From: Bacteroidales bacterium
Lineage (GTDB): Bacteria > Bacteroidota > Bacteroidia > Bacteroidales > UBA932
Direction: 5' to 3'
Assembly: GCA_017617475.1 (NCBI GenBank)
Contig: JAFZWC010000082.1
Coordinates: 1-64,000 of the forward strand
DNA: 64,000 bases
The position numbers were made by a program, and so were the translations under genes. Under the pieces are notes generated by a model. The model had not been told where the DNA came from, made no database searches, and worked only from the letters and a program-made list of their open reading frames with translations. Shown here in pieces: positions 31,978 to 41,250 of this stretch (its first letter is position 1; every line of letters begins with the position of its first letter).

Positions 31978-34245
31978 ATGAAGACTAAAACTATATTCCT
32001 GGCCTGCATTTTCATTGCAGCAAGCCTTTCGGCCCAGCCCAAACTGACCCCCAGCAACATTCCCGCCGTCGTCAAGGCCATGAGCGCGGAGGAGAAAGCC
32101 CTTCTGGTCGTGGGCTTCAACAGCGCCTGCGAGGGCTATACCCCGGGCCTGGCGGGAACGGCCGGTGCCACGCACCCGTTCCCGAAATACGGCATCCCCT
32201 CCGTGGTCATGATGGACGGTCCGGTGGGCGTCAGGCTGGAGGACTATCATACCACCTGTTTCCCCACCGGCCTTCTGGTGGCCGCTTCCTGGGATAGGGA
32301 AACCGCTTTCGCCATCGGCCGCGGAATTGGGGAAGAGACCCTGGACATGGGGGCCGATGTTATCCTGGGCCCGGGCATGAACCTTCTCCGCAACCCCCTG
32401 AACGGCAGGAACTTCGAGTATTTTTCGGAGGATCCCGTGCTGAGCGGGACCATTGCCGCAGCCTACATTAACGGCGTACAGGAAACGGGTGCCGGCACAT
32501 CGGCCAAACATTTTGCCGCCAACAGCCAGGAGACCAACCGCCTGGACGGAGACTCCCGGATGGACACCCGTACCCTGCGGGAACTGTATACCCGCGGCTT
32601 TGAGATCTGCCTGAGGGAATCGGCCCCCTGGACCGTCATGGCGTCTTATAACCTTCTCAACGGCATCTATACGCAGGAAAGCTACGACCTGCTCACCAGC
32701 ATCCTTCGCAAGGACTTTGGCTACAAAGGGCTCATTGTCACCGACTGGACGGGCAAGAGGAACACGCCCCTGCAGATTCACGCCGGAAGCGACTTGCTCA
32801 TGGGAGGTGCGCACAACCAGACAGAACACATCCTGGCCAGTCTGGCCGACGGAAGCCTGTCCATGAAAGACCTGGACCGTGCCGCCACCAAGGTCTTGGA
32901 GTTAGTGGTGAAATCGGCCGCCTTCCAAAAGAACCAGACGCCTTCGCTGAAGCCCAACCTGGAGGCACACGCAGCTCTGGCGCGTGAGACAGCTGCCGAA
33001 GGAATGGTGCTGCTCAAGAACAACGGAGCCCTTCCGCTGGTTCCCTCAAAGACCGCTTTGTTCGGCGTCCATTCCTACGTCCTTATTCCCGGCGGCAACG
33101 GTGCAGCCTTTGTCAACTGTCCTTACGTTGTTCAGATTAATGAGGCGCTGAAAGGTGCGGGCTTTTGCATCGACCCTGCGCTGGAAAACCTGTATAAGAA
33201 TTACGCCTCTTTCACCGAGGCCGATATGGCCATCAACCACAAGGTGAACGTGCACGTGGGCAAGCCGCAGAAGGAAGAACTGGAAATCACCCGTGAACTC
33301 ATCGAAGAATCGGCCCAGGAGGCCGATGTGGCCGTCATCACCCTGGGGCGCACCTCCGGAGAGGCCAGGGACCGCATCCTGAGCAAGGAATTCCTTCTTC
33401 AGGAGAATGAAGTGAACCTCCTGGAAAATGTCTGTGAGGTATTCCAGGCCGCCGGCAAGAAGGTGGTGGTGGTTCTGAACATCTGCGGGGTGGTGGAAAC
33501 CGCTTCTTGGAGCTACTTGCCCGACGCCATCCTCTGCGCCTGGCTGCCCGGCGAGGAGGGCGGCAATGCCATAACCGATGTCCTGACGGGCAAGGTAAAC
33601 CCTTCGGGCCGCCTGCCTATGACCTTCCCCCTGGATTATTTCGACATCGCCGGTGCCGAGGATTTCCCGTACAACTTTGTGAGTGACCGCCCCAACGAGA
33701 GCGTCGTCCATCCGGAAAGACGCGGGCTGGATCCCAAGAACCTCAGCTATACGAATTATACCGAAGGAGTCTACGTGGGTTACCGTCATTTCCTGACAAG
33801 GGACGTGGAAGTGGCCTACCCCTTTGGCTTCGGCCTCAGCTATACCACCTTTGATTATTCTGCACCCGCGGTTAAACAGAAGGGAGACCGGATCATAGCC
33901 TCCGTTACGGTGACCAATTCGGGCCGCATGGCCGGGAAGGAAGCCGTGGGCATCTATGTCCACGCTCCCCTCGGCAACTTTGCCGACAAGCCTGAACGGG
34001 AATTGAGAGCCTTTGGAAAAACCCGGCTCCTGCAACCCGGCGAAAGCCAGGTGATGGAGCTTTCGTTCCCCGTCAAGGACCTCGCATCCTTCAACGCCGC
34101 CCTTTCCCGCTGGGAAACGGCAAAAGGCACCTACACCGTCTACTTTGGGGCCGATTGCCGGAATCCGGCCGCCTCGCTGCCCCTGAAAATCGGCAAAGGC
34201 AGTAATTACCCCGTGACCAGGGCCTGCGAACCCCAACAACGCTAA
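31978..34245 (+). CDS. Glycoside hydrolase family 3 beta-glucosidase-like enzyme
   Basis: 755 residues with signal peptide IFLACIFIAASLSAQ, so periplasmic or surface. GH3 N-terminal barrel with YGIPSVVMMDGPVGV, KHFAANSQETNR (substrate and acid contacts) and the nucleophile Asp in GLIVTDWTGKRN. Second domain with EGMVLLKNNGALPL and DVAVITLGRTSGEARDR; C-terminal fibronectin-like domain VTVTNSGRMAGKEAVGIYV. Specificity (beta-glucoside, xyloside or other) is not readable. Followed after 18 bases by a PA14-metallophosphoesterase lipoprotein, likely in one operon. Confidence 0.92.
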   Translation: MKTKTIFLACIFIAASLSAQPKLTPSNIPAVVKAMSAEEKALLVVGFNSACEGYTPGLAGTAGATHPFPKYGIPSVVMMDGPVGVRLEDYHTTCFPTGLLVAASWDRETAFAIGRGIGEETLDMGADVILGPGMNLLRNPLNGRNFEYFSEDPVLSGTIAAAYINGVQETGAGTSAKHFAANSQETNRLDGDSRMDTRTLRELYTRGFEICLRESAPWTVMASYNLLNGIYTQESYDLLTSILRKDFGYKGLIVTDWTGKRNTPLQIHAGSDLLMGGAHNQTEHILASLADGSLSMKDLDRAATKVLELVVKSAAFQKNQTPSLKPNLEAHAALARETAAEGMVLLKNNGALPLVPSKTALFGVHSYVLIPGGNGAAFVNCPYVVQINEALKGAGFCIDPALENLYKNYASFTEADMAINHKVNVHVGKPQKEELEITRELIEESAQEADVAVITLGRTSGEARDRILSKEFLLQENEVNLLENVCEVFQAAGKKVVVVLNICGVVETASWSYLPDAILCAWLPGEEGGNAITDVLTGKVNPSGRLPMTFPLDYFDIAGAEDFPYNFVSDRPNESVVHPERRGLDPKNLSYTNYTEGVYVGYRHFLTRDVEVAYPFGFGLSYTTFDYSAPAVKQKGDRIIASVTVTNSGRMAGKEAVGIYVHAPLGNFADKPERELRAFGKTRLLQPGESQVMELSFPVKDLASFNAALSRWETAKGTYTVYFGADCRNPAASLPLKIGKGSNYPVTRACEPQQR

Positions 34246-34263
34246 ACCAACCACACTAACCCT

Positions 34264-35721
34264 ATGAAAAAGATACTGTTTGTCGCCCTCGTTGCCGTTC
34301 TGGCATCCTGCGCAAAGACCCCCGAGGTCAGTTACAAAGTCTGGTACGACTGGCCGGAAAGATACCTCCCCGATTTCTCCACGCTGGGCGAACCGGACGT
34401 ACAGGGAACCAAAGAGAACCTGGACCTGATGGATATTGATGACACCAAGAACCATTTCTGCGTCCTGTTCGAGGCTCCTTTCAAGGTGGACAAGGAGGAA
34501 GAGTATGCCTTTACCCTTACCACCGACGACGGCAGCAAGTTCTATATTGACGGTGAACTTCTCATCGTGAACGACGGGGCCCACGGTCCCATCGAGAAGA
34601 AAGTCTCCAAAGTCCTGACCAAGGGGATGCACCAGCTCAAGATTGAATTCTTCGACTTCGACAAGGGCCAGAGCCTTATTTTCAGGTATTCCACCCCTAC
34701 TATCCGGGACAGGGAATACAACGACCAGATCTTCATCCGGGAAGACAAAGCCACCAACAACCAAAAGTTTGTCAAACCCCAGGTGAAAGAGGCCCTGAAA
34801 CGCTTCCAGGAATGGAAAGAGGAAGACGAAACCCTGGTATTCCCCATCATTACCGACGTCCATACCGGCGAAAGGTTTTCCTACAAGCACATTGGTTTCG
34901 CTGCAACCGCCGGCGAAATGTTCAAGGCCGATTTCATGGCCAACCTGGGAGACATCGGCCTTAATACCTATCCTGCCACCGTTGACTCCGTCTATGCGAA
35001 ATTCATCCTGGACAAGACCCGGGAAGGCATGCTCAAGTACGACGGCATGTGGCTCTATTCCCCCGGCAATCACGACTGGGACGGCGGTGCCGGAAAATGG
35101 CATACGGAGCAGTTCCTGTCCGACTTCTTCCAGAAGCCCTGGGAAGCCAAAGCGGGCGGAAACCTTCACCTTACACCGGGAAAAACCTACGGCTATTACG
35201 ATATCCCGGCCAAGAACTTCCGGATTGTGTTCCTGAACAGCGAATCCAGCCGGACCAAAGGAGACTACTACTATTCCTATGGAGACGAGCAGCTGGAGTG
35301 GCTGGCGGGTGTTTTGGACCAGACGCCGGCGGAGGTGAATGTGGTATTGCTGTCCCACTGGATGCCCCATCCGCTGGGCATCTGGAATACGGTTTCCATG
35401 AATCCCGTGAAAAAGGAAGACTCCTCCAAGATCATGAACCTTCTGGCCTCATACCAGGGCAAGGGGAATCTGGTAGGCCTGTTCACGGGCGACACCCATG
35501 TGAACTTCCACCGGGTGGCGGACGGTGTTAATTACTTTGTCTCGCAGGGATACGGCTGGATAAGCCCGGACGTAATGGTCCCCGGACAGATGCATGCCTT
35601 CTTTGACTACAAGGAATCCCTCTGTATCGACGTAGTTGCGGTAAAACCGGCCAAGCGCGAGGTTCATACCTTCCGCATCGGCGCCGGCGGGGCCGATTAT
35701 GACATTTGCTTCCCGTATTGA
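34264..35721 (+). CDS. Lipoprotein with PA14 domain and calcineurin-type metallophosphoesterase
   Basis: 485 residues. Lipobox FVALVAVLASCAKT. Residues about 25-165 are a PA14-like module (FTLTTDDGSKFYIDGELLIVND, KGMHQLKIEFFDFDKGQSLI), a sugar-binding fold often inserted in GH3 enzymes. Residues about 190-480 are a metallophosphoesterase: PIITDVHTG, ANLGDIGLN, YSPGNHDWDGG, LLSHWMPH, GLFTGDTHVNFH, giving the D-x-H, GD, GNHD, H and GD-x-H ligands. Role unknown; with the GH3 gene it may act on a phosphorylated glycan. Confidence 0.85.
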   Translation: MKKILFVALVAVLASCAKTPEVSYKVWYDWPERYLPDFSTLGEPDVQGTKENLDLMDIDDTKNHFCVLFEAPFKVDKEEEYAFTLTTDDGSKFYIDGELLIVNDGAHGPIEKKVSKVLTKGMHQLKIEFFDFDKGQSLIFRYSTPTIRDREYNDQIFIREDKATNNQKFVKPQVKEALKRFQEWKEEDETLVFPIITDVHTGERFSYKHIGFAATAGEMFKADFMANLGDIGLNTYPATVDSVYAKFILDKTREGMLKYDGMWLYSPGNHDWDGGAGKWHTEQFLSDFFQKPWEAKAGGNLHLTPGKTYGYYDIPAKNFRIVFLNSESSRTKGDYYYSYGDEQLEWLAGVLDQTPAEVNVVLLSHWMPHPLGIWNTVSMNPVKKEDSSKIMNLLASYQGKGNLVGLFTGDTHVNFHRVADGVNYFVSQGYGWISPDVMVPGQMHAFFDYKESLCIDVVAVKPAKREVHTFRIGAGGADYDICFPY

Positions 35722-35784
35722 TTTTCTTGTTTGTTTTTGACAAAGAATTGTAGCCTTTTTACTCCACTTCTCTCTGGTTTGGAT

Positions 35785-35792
35785 TATATTTG
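35785..35792 (+). promoter_or_regulatory. -7 box TATATTTG, orphan membrane-anchored protein
   Basis: TATATTTG, 24 nt, ATG 35817. Confidence 0.55.
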
Positions 35793-35816
35793 CAGCAGAT
35801 AATTATTAATAGTATC

Positions 35817-36956
35817 ATGAAAAACAAGAAAGGAATTGTCATTCTGTCTGTGATTGCAGCTCTCTGCCTGATTGGTTTCATTGCTTCCCGTCTGTACTCC
35901 TGGCCGGTAGATCAGAACAACACCGAGGGCAACGTCGCCAAGTCTTCCCGCTTCTCCCGCAAGACATCGGAAGAGACGCTCACCAACATGGAAGAGCTTA
36001 TTCAGACGGACTCTGTTTTCAGAGACGCTATGGTTGCCGCTCAGGTTGTGATGCAGGCACGCGTCTTCCAGTTTGGGACGCTGGTCGAGATGTCAAATGA
36101 AGCAGCTGGCAATATCCCCGCATTTGCCGAAGTGCTGAAGGATATGAACGCTACCATTGATATGGTGTCCAATGTCAACAAATCTCTGATGGATTCTGGC
36201 AAAGAACTGAACGCCGCCCTGGAGGGAGAGGAGTGTCCCGACCTGGCACAGAAGACCATCAATGCCTCTCTGGCATACACCAACCTGCAGAAGCAGAACA
36301 ACCTGGCCACCCGTTTCATTGAGACTACCGACAAGTATCTGGAGACGGCTGAAGGTGACGATGGCCTGAAGTTTGTCCGCGACCAGTGGTTGGAGTATCA
36401 AAGGATGACGGCCGCCCTTGATGGCGACAAGGCAACTGCTGAGGCCTTGGCCAAGAAGAGCAACCTGCTTAAAGGTGATCAAGTGATCAATGCCTTGGCA
36501 TTGTTCGGCCCTTTAACTAGTACACATATTTTTCGTGCCGAAGCCATTTTGGAACCAATGGGTGTTCCAACCGAACTGAGACAAGCGCTGGGCGAAGATC
36601 GTTTCAACGAAATTATTACAGTGGCGCACCAAAGTCTTACAGTGGAAAATAAATCTGGCAAGGATCTGAACGAAGTAGTCACGAAGGGATTAGAGAATCA
36701 AGGAACTCTTGAGATGAGTGGAAGAGGTAAAGGAAGTGTAACGCTGTCATTTCCTGACCTGGGCGAAATACCTAATGTGATTAGTTCCTGGCAGGGTATT
36801 ACTCAACAGGCCGGTGTTGTCTCACAGAACCAGATTGTTAAACAAAACACTGGTATTGGTCTTAGTCTCGCAGAGGGCGTCGGTGAGGTTGTTAGACAGA
36901 CAGCTGTGGGCCAAAGAGCAAAGACTGTTGGCCAAAAAGCTTCAACACCCCAATAA
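35817..36956 (+). CDS. Membrane-anchored protein of unknown function
   Basis: 379 residues from ATG 35817. One N-terminal membrane segment (GIVILSVIAALCLIGFIASRLY, a signal anchor), then a mostly helical exported region with possible coiled coil (SEETLTNMEELIQTDSVFRDAM, NKSLMDSGKELNAALEGE, KYLETAEGDDGLKFVRDQWLEYQ). The last 100 residues are Gly/Gln/Val-rich, lack clear helices and come from AT-richer DNA than the rest, ending VGQRAKTVGQKA. I do not recognise a family. Monocistronic, with a hairpin terminator at 36986. An acquired or recently altered 3' part is possible. Confidence 0.75.
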   Translation: MKNKKGIVILSVIAALCLIGFIASRLYSWPVDQNNTEGNVAKSSRFSRKTSEETLTNMEELIQTDSVFRDAMVAAQVVMQARVFQFGTLVEMSNEAAGNIPAFAEVLKDMNATIDMVSNVNKSLMDSGKELNAALEGEECPDLAQKTINASLAYTNLQKQNNLATRFIETTDKYLETAEGDDGLKFVRDQWLEYQRMTAALDGDKATAEALAKKSNLLKGDQVINALALFGPLTSTHIFRAEAILEPMGVPTELRQALGEDRFNEIITVAHQSLTVENKSGKDLNEVVTKGLENQGTLEMSGRGKGSVTLSFPDLGEIPNVISSWQGITQQAGVVSQNQIVKQNTGIGLSLAEGVGEVVRQTAVGQRAKTVGQKASTPQ

Positions 36957-36983
36957 CCCGAAGTCTAGTCTTCAAATAGCAGA

Positions 36984-37048
36984 AGGGTCACATCAATTTG
37001 ATGTGACCTTTTCTTTTTGTCATTTCGAGCGAAGTCGAGAAATCTCTA
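36984..37048. terminator. Hairpin plus REP between the orphan gene and radA
   Basis: GGTCACATCAA/TTGATGTGACC stem (36986-37008), T-rich tail, then a REP palindrome (37019-37047) whose end merges with the radA TAG stop. Same composite as at 30481-30541, in opposite orientation. Confidence 0.65.
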
Positions 37049-38416
37049 TTTGAACAGCGCTCTAACCAGGGCGGGGATGTCGGCGACCTTTACCACTTCG
37101 ATGCCTTCGGGCTTCTGGTCGAAGTGGGTGTAGGAGCTCACGAAGATGCGTTTGAAGCCTACGCGGGCAGCTTCCACGGCGCGGCGGGCGGCCTGGGAGA
37201 CGGGGCGGATTTCGCCGGAAAGGCCGACCTCGCCGGCGAAGCAGACGTCGGAGGGGATGGCATAGTCGAACGTGGAGGAAAGCACGGCGCAGATGACGGC
37301 GAGGTCGCAGGCGGGGTCTGTGATGCGGAGGCCGCCGGCCATGTTCAGGAACACGTCTTTCTGACCCAGTTTGAAGCCGGCGCGGCGTTCCAGTACAGCC
37401 AGCAGCATATTCAGGCGGCGCACGTCAAAGCCGGTGGCGCTGCGCTGCGCGGTGCCATACACGGCCGACGAAACCAGCGCCTGCACCTCAAAGAGGAAAG
37501 GCCGGTTGCCGTCCAGCATGGCCGATATGGCCGTTCCGCTGAGGCCCGCCTCGTGCATGGGAATGAGCATCTCGGAAGGATTGGCCACCTCACGCAGGCC
37601 GGCGCCCGTCATTTCGAAAACGGCCAGCTCGGAAGTGGAACCGAAGCGGTTCTTGATGCTGCGAAGCACGCGGTACGCGCCGCGGTTCTCGCCTTCAAAC
37701 TGCAGCACCACGTCCACAATGTGCTCCAGAATCTTGGGGCCGGCAATGGTACCTTCCTTGGTGATATGGCCGATGAGGATGACCGGAATGCCGGAAGACT
37801 TGGCAAAGCGCAGCAGCTGCGCCGCCACCTCCTTGATCTGACTCACGCTACCGGCCGTGGAATCCACATGTTGGCAGTACATGGTCTGCACAGAATCCAC
37901 AATCATGAGGTCCGGAGCCACTTCTTCGGCCTCGGCCAGGATGGCGCTCATGTCCGTCTCGCTGAAAATGAGGCAGTTGTCACAGGATCCGCCCAGGCGG
38001 TCGGCCCTCATCTTCACCTGCTTCACGCTCTCTTCGCCGGTGACATACAGTGTTTTCAATTCCGGCCGATGCAGCGGCAGCTGCAGGGAAAGTGTACTCT
38101 TGCCGATGCCGGGCTCGCCGCCCATGAGCACCAAAGAGCCCTTGACGATGCCTCCTCCCAGCAGGCGGTCCACTTCGGCCGAACCCAAAGAAATGCGGTC
38201 CTCAACGGTGGTGGAAACGTCCTTCAGCGGCATAGGCTTGCGGGAGCCGCCGGGCACGGTGATGGCGCCGGACTTGGGAGTACCTGTCACCACTTCCTTC
38301 TCCACCATGGTGTTCCATTCGCCGCAGGCGGGACAACGGCCCATCCATTTGGAGTACTCGTTGCCGCAGTGGCTGCAGAACCATACGGTCTTGGTCTTTT
38401 TTACGGTAGCCGGCAT
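37046..38416 (-). CDS. radA: DNA repair protein RadA/Sms
   Basis: Branch-migration helicase assisting RecA. 456 residues: C4 zinc finger CSHCGNEYSKWMGRCPACG (14-32), RecA-type ATPase with GGEPGIGKST (Walker A, near 98-107) and LMIVDSVQTMY (Walker B), the RadA-specific KNRFG motif (SIKNRFGSTSE) and a C-terminal Lon-like domain (GDLAVICAVLSS-type region, AGEVGLSGEIRPV). Last gene of the mutL operon; shares its ATG region with the tlpA stop. Confidence 0.95.
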   Translation of the reverse strand: MPATVKKTKTVWFCSHCGNEYSKWMGRCPACGEWNTMVEKEVVTGTPKSGAITVPGGSRKPMPLKDVSTTVEDRISLGSAEVDRLLGGGIVKGSLVLMGGEPGIGKSTLSLQLPLHRPELKTLYVTGEESVKQVKMRADRLGGSCDNCLIFSETDMSAILAEAEEVAPDLMIVDSVQTMYCQHVDSTAGSVSQIKEVAAQLLRFAKSSGIPVILIGHITKEGTIAGPKILEHIVDVVLQFEGENRGAYRVLRSIKNRFGSTSELAVFEMTGAGLREVANPSEMLIPMHEAGLSGTAISAMLDGNRPFLFEVQALVSSAVYGTAQRSATGFDVRRLNMLLAVLERRAGFKLGQKDVFLNMAGGLRITDPACDLAVICAVLSSTFDYAIPSDVCFAGEVGLSGEIRPVSQAARRAVEAARVGFKRIFVSSYTHFDQKPEGIEVVKVADIPALVRALFK

Positions 38417-38937
38417 TATTTGTTCAGCTTGATATTCAGCGCCTTGGCCACTTTATTCAGCACCACGGTGCCCAGGGCCACCTTCCCCTGTTCGTCAATC
38501 AGGTACAGAGAAGGGATCCATTTTACGTGATAGGCCGTGTTCACTTCCGACTCCTTTCGGGGGGCAGTCTCAAAGAGTTGCACGCCCGTCATCTCGTTCT
38601 CCTTCACATACTTTTCCCAAGCTTCCTTGGTGCGGTCGAAGGAAACGGCCACAAAGGCCACTTTGCGGGGGTCGGCCTGGGTGAGCATGTACTTGAGGTC
38701 GGGAACCTCGGCACGGCAGTCCGGGCACCAGGAGGCCCAGAACACCAGCACCACCTTGCGGCCTTGGAAATCTCTCAGGCTCACGGAATTACCATTGATG
38801 TCCGTAAGGGTAAAGTCCGGGGCGGGAGTGCCGGGCTTAAGAAGTTCGGTGGCATACTGGAGATCCAGATCCTGCTCCTGGGCAAAAAGGCCGATGGCCA
38901 TAAGCAGCCCCAGGGTAACTGCTAAAATCCGTTTCAT
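38416..38937 (-). CDS. TlpA-like exported thioredoxin-fold protein
   Basis: 173 residues with signal peptide ILAVTLGLLMAIGLFAQ. AhpC/TSA-type fold: APDFTLTDINGNSVSLRDFQGR, then the active site FWASWCPDCRAEVP (C-P-D-C redox pair), and PSLYLIDEQGKVALG with the cis-Pro. Likely periplasmic thiol-disulfide reductant. One base overlap with radA and 3-base gap from the tsaC gene. Confidence 0.88.
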   Translation of the reverse strand: MKRILAVTLGLLMAIGLFAQEQDLDLQYATELLKPGTPAPDFTLTDINGNSVSLRDFQGRKVVLVFWASWCPDCRAEVPDLKYMLTQADPRKVAFVAVSFDRTKEAWEKYVKENEMTGVQLFETAPRKESEVNTAYHVKWIPSLYLIDEQGKVALGTVVLNKVAKALNIKLNK

Positions 38938-38940
38938 ATC

Positions 38941-39543
38941 TTACTTTCTTATGATTTCAATTTCTCCGCGGAGGCCCACCTTCAGAATCTGGGAAGTCTT
39001 GCCGGTGCTTTGCGTGTCGACGGACGGGGGCACCACAAAATCCACGGCGTCCTTGATCTCCTGCGGAATCTCCGAAAAACGCAGCGGCGTGGGCTCGCCG
39101 GAAATGTTGGCCGATGTGCTCACGATGGGGCGTCCCAGTTTGAACACCAGGTCCTTGCACCAGTCCATGAGCGGGATGCGGATGCCCACGGAACCGTCTT
39201 CGGCCACGGCGTTGTGAGCCAGGTGCCAGCGGTCCCCGGGGGCGCCGGGTTCCCCCGCCTGGGCCTCGGGGTAGATGATGGTCATGGGGGCGTCGTTCAC
39301 CTCAACCAGATCAATGGCTATGGACGGAATCTCCTTCACGTACTTGGCCACCATGTCCAGGTTGCAGGCCAGGAGCACCAGGGATTTTGAATCGGCCCGG
39401 CGCTTGATTTCAAAAATGCGCGCCACGGCCTCGGGGTTGGTGGCGTCGCAGCCCAGCCCCCACACGGTGTCGGTGGGATAGAGGATGGTGCCTCCTTCGC
39501 GGAGCACGCGGAGGGCCTCACTTTGTATCTCTTGCGGCTTCAT
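38941..39543 (-). CDS. tsaC: L-threonylcarbamoyladenylate synthase (Sua5/YrdC family)
   Basis: Makes threonylcarbamoyl-AMP for the universal tRNA t6A modification. 200 residues from ATG 39543; an in-frame TTG at 39555 is less likely. YrdC motifs: GGTILYPTDTVWGLGCDATN (lysine/arginine-lined pocket start), KRRADSKSLVLL (the KR-x-x-x-K motif) and GRPIVSTSANISGEPTP (SxxN). Overlaps the end of the EEP-family gene by 26 bases. Confidence 0.92.
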   Translation of the reverse strand: MKPQEIQSEALRVLREGGTILYPTDTVWGLGCDATNPEAVARIFEIKRRADSKSLVLLACNLDMVAKYVKEIPSIAIDLVEVNDAPMTIIYPEAQAGEPGAPGDRWHLAHNAVAEDGSVGIRIPLMDWCKDLVFKLGRPIVSTSANISGEPTPLRFSEIPQEIKDAVDFVVPPSVDTQSTGKTSQILKVGLRGEIEIIRK

Positions 39544-40600
39544 AATACGTAGCAATCACAGGGAAATGGTCGGAATAGGTTACCTCCCCCACCTCATAGG
39601 AAACGGCGTGGAGGTCTTTGGGATAAAGGATATAGTCTATGCGGACGAAGGGCCACAGGGCACGGTATGTGGCGCCGAAACCCCGGCCGGCCTTCACGAA
39701 GGAATCGTGCCGGCCCCGCAAAAGACGAAAATAGGTATAGGAGAGCGGGGTGTCGTTGAAATCGCCCAGCACCAGGGAACGCACGGAGGCAGAGTTTACG
39801 CTCTTAAGTACGTGGGCCACCTGACGCGGCCGTTCCCGGATGGACCGGCGCATCTTGAGGCCCGTCTCTTCCCGGAAGGCATCGTCCCTGAGGCCTTTCA
39901 CCAGTCGGCCCAGAGAGATGTTGTAACTCTCGAAATGGCAATTGAAGATGCGCACCGTACTGCTGTCCAGCCGGACGTCGGTCCAGATGGCCATGTTGGT
40001 GGACTTCTCGAAGGCTTCCTTTCCGCGGCCCACCACGGGACGGCGGCTCAGGGTCAGGTTGCCCGCATGGCCGCTCTTGCCGGTGAGCACGTAATACTCG
40101 GCCTTATAGCCCGGGAAATGCTGGTGTAGCCAATGGTCCAGGTTGAACTGGGAAGGAAGATAAAACTCCTGAAGGCAGATGATGTCGGCATCCTGGCGCA
40201 TGAGGTAGGCGCTTACGGAATCGGCCAGTTGGGCCCGGTCCTGCTCCTTGTCGGCATGGGCAAACAGGCCGACGTTGTAGGAGACCACCTTGAGCGAAGG
40301 GGTGCCCTCGACGGTTTTCCAGTGGGGCTGGTAATATCGGCCTGCAAAGAAGAAGGACGGCAGCAAAACCACCAGCAGGAGGCCTTTCATGGAGGAACGG
40401 CGGACCAGGGCCCAGATGAAGAGCCCCAGCGTAATCACCAGAAAGACGGGATACAGCAGGCCGAAGAGGGTGAAAAACCAGAACTTGGCGGGGTCGAAGA
40501 CGACGGAGCAATAGCTAAGCGCCAGCAGTACCGCCATCACCACGGACACGGTACCAAAGGAAAGGCGCGAGAGCCAATGCCGTTTCTTCTTCTCTGTCAT
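39518..40600 (-). CDS. Membrane-anchored endonuclease/exonuclease/phosphatase family protein
   Basis: 360 residues. Three N-terminal hydrophobic helices (VSVVMAVLLALSYCSVVF, LFGLLYPVFLVITLGLFIWAL, LLLVVLLPSFFFAGRYY), then an EEP domain: KVVSYNVGLFAH, DIICLQEFYLPS, LVLGDFNDTPLS and the terminal SDHFPVIATY with the catalytic Asp-His. Substrate unknown; many such Bacteroidota proteins sit between rhomboid and tsaC-like genes. Immediately follows the rhomboid gene with no gap. Confidence 0.88.
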   Translation of the reverse strand: MTEKKKRHWLSRLSFGTVSVVMAVLLALSYCSVVFDPAKFWFFTLFGLLYPVFLVITLGLFIWALVRRSSMKGLLLVVLLPSFFFAGRYYQPHWKTVEGTPSLKVVSYNVGLFAHADKEQDRAQLADSVSAYLMRQDADIICLQEFYLPSQFNLDHWLHQHFPGYKAEYYVLTGKSGHAGNLTLSRRPVVGRGKEAFEKSTNMAIWTDVRLDSSTVRIFNCHFESYNISLGRLVKGLRDDAFREETGLKMRRSIRERPRQVAHVLKSVNSASVRSLVLGDFNDTPLSYTYFRLLRGRHDSFVKAGRGFGATYRALWPFVRIDYILYPKDLHAVSYEVGEVTYSDHFPVIATYYEAARDTK

Positions 40601-41248
40601 TTACCAGCTTCTGTACAGTTTGCCCGTCTTTTTCCAATAACGGATGAGGAGCCAGCCGAAGAGGGCGCCACCCAGGTGTGCGAAGTGGGCCACACCCATC
40701 TGGGTGCCCGAAATGCCGGTGAACAACTCGATGGCTATGAAGATAATCACCCACCATTTGGCATTGAGCGTGATGGGCGGGAAAATGAGGGTGAGCTTGG
40801 CCTGGGGATACAGCATGGCGAAGGCTACCAGCACACCGTAGATAGCGCCGGAGGCACCCACCATAGGCGTATACATGGCCGTGGTGATGCTGCCACCCAT
40901 ATAATTGATTTCCAGCCATTCCACGCATGTGTGAAAGGCGACCGCACCAAGACCCGTCAAGAAGTAAAAGACCAGATACTTCTTGGTTCCCAGCACCCTT
41001 TCCACCACCATACCGAACATGACCAGCGAGTACATGTTGAAGAAAATATGCCACCAGCCGCCGTGCATGAACATGTGGGTGACGGGCTGCCACCAGCGGA
41101 AGTACGGGGAGGCCGGATAAAACATGGCGAAGGTGCCCACCATGAACTCCTCGTTGATGAGGGTAGCCACAAACATGATTACATTCACCAGCAGGAGGTT
41201 CCGGGTAACCGGAGGAATACTCTGCAAAAAGCCGTTATTGTTTGCCAT
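40601..41248 (-). CDS. Rhomboid intramembrane serine protease
   Basis: 215 residues, six hydrophobic helices. The rhomboid signature is complete: HMFMHGGWWHIFFNMYSL (L1 loop and conserved HxxxN), nucleophile Ser in VGASGAIYGVL (GxSG) and catalytic His in AHFAHLGGALFGWLL. Cleaves transmembrane substrates within the inner membrane; targets unknown. Two bases after mutL. Confidence 0.92.
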   Translation of the reverse strand: MANNNGFLQSIPPVTRNLLLVNVIMFVATLINEEFMVGTFAMFYPASPYFRWWQPVTHMFMHGGWWHIFFNMYSLVMFGMVVERVLGTKKYLVFYFLTGLGAVAFHTCVEWLEINYMGGSITTAMYTPMVGASGAIYGVLVAFAMLYPQAKLTLIFPPITLNAKWWVIIFIAIELFTGISGTQMGVAHFAHLGGALFGWLLIRYWKKTGKLYRSW

Positions 41249-41250
41249 GG

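Noticed and set aside
33046..35370. 774-codon open frame antisense to GH3 and the metallophosphoesterase
   Set aside because: Spans two clear genes on the other strand, no motif or promoter box; antisense shadow.
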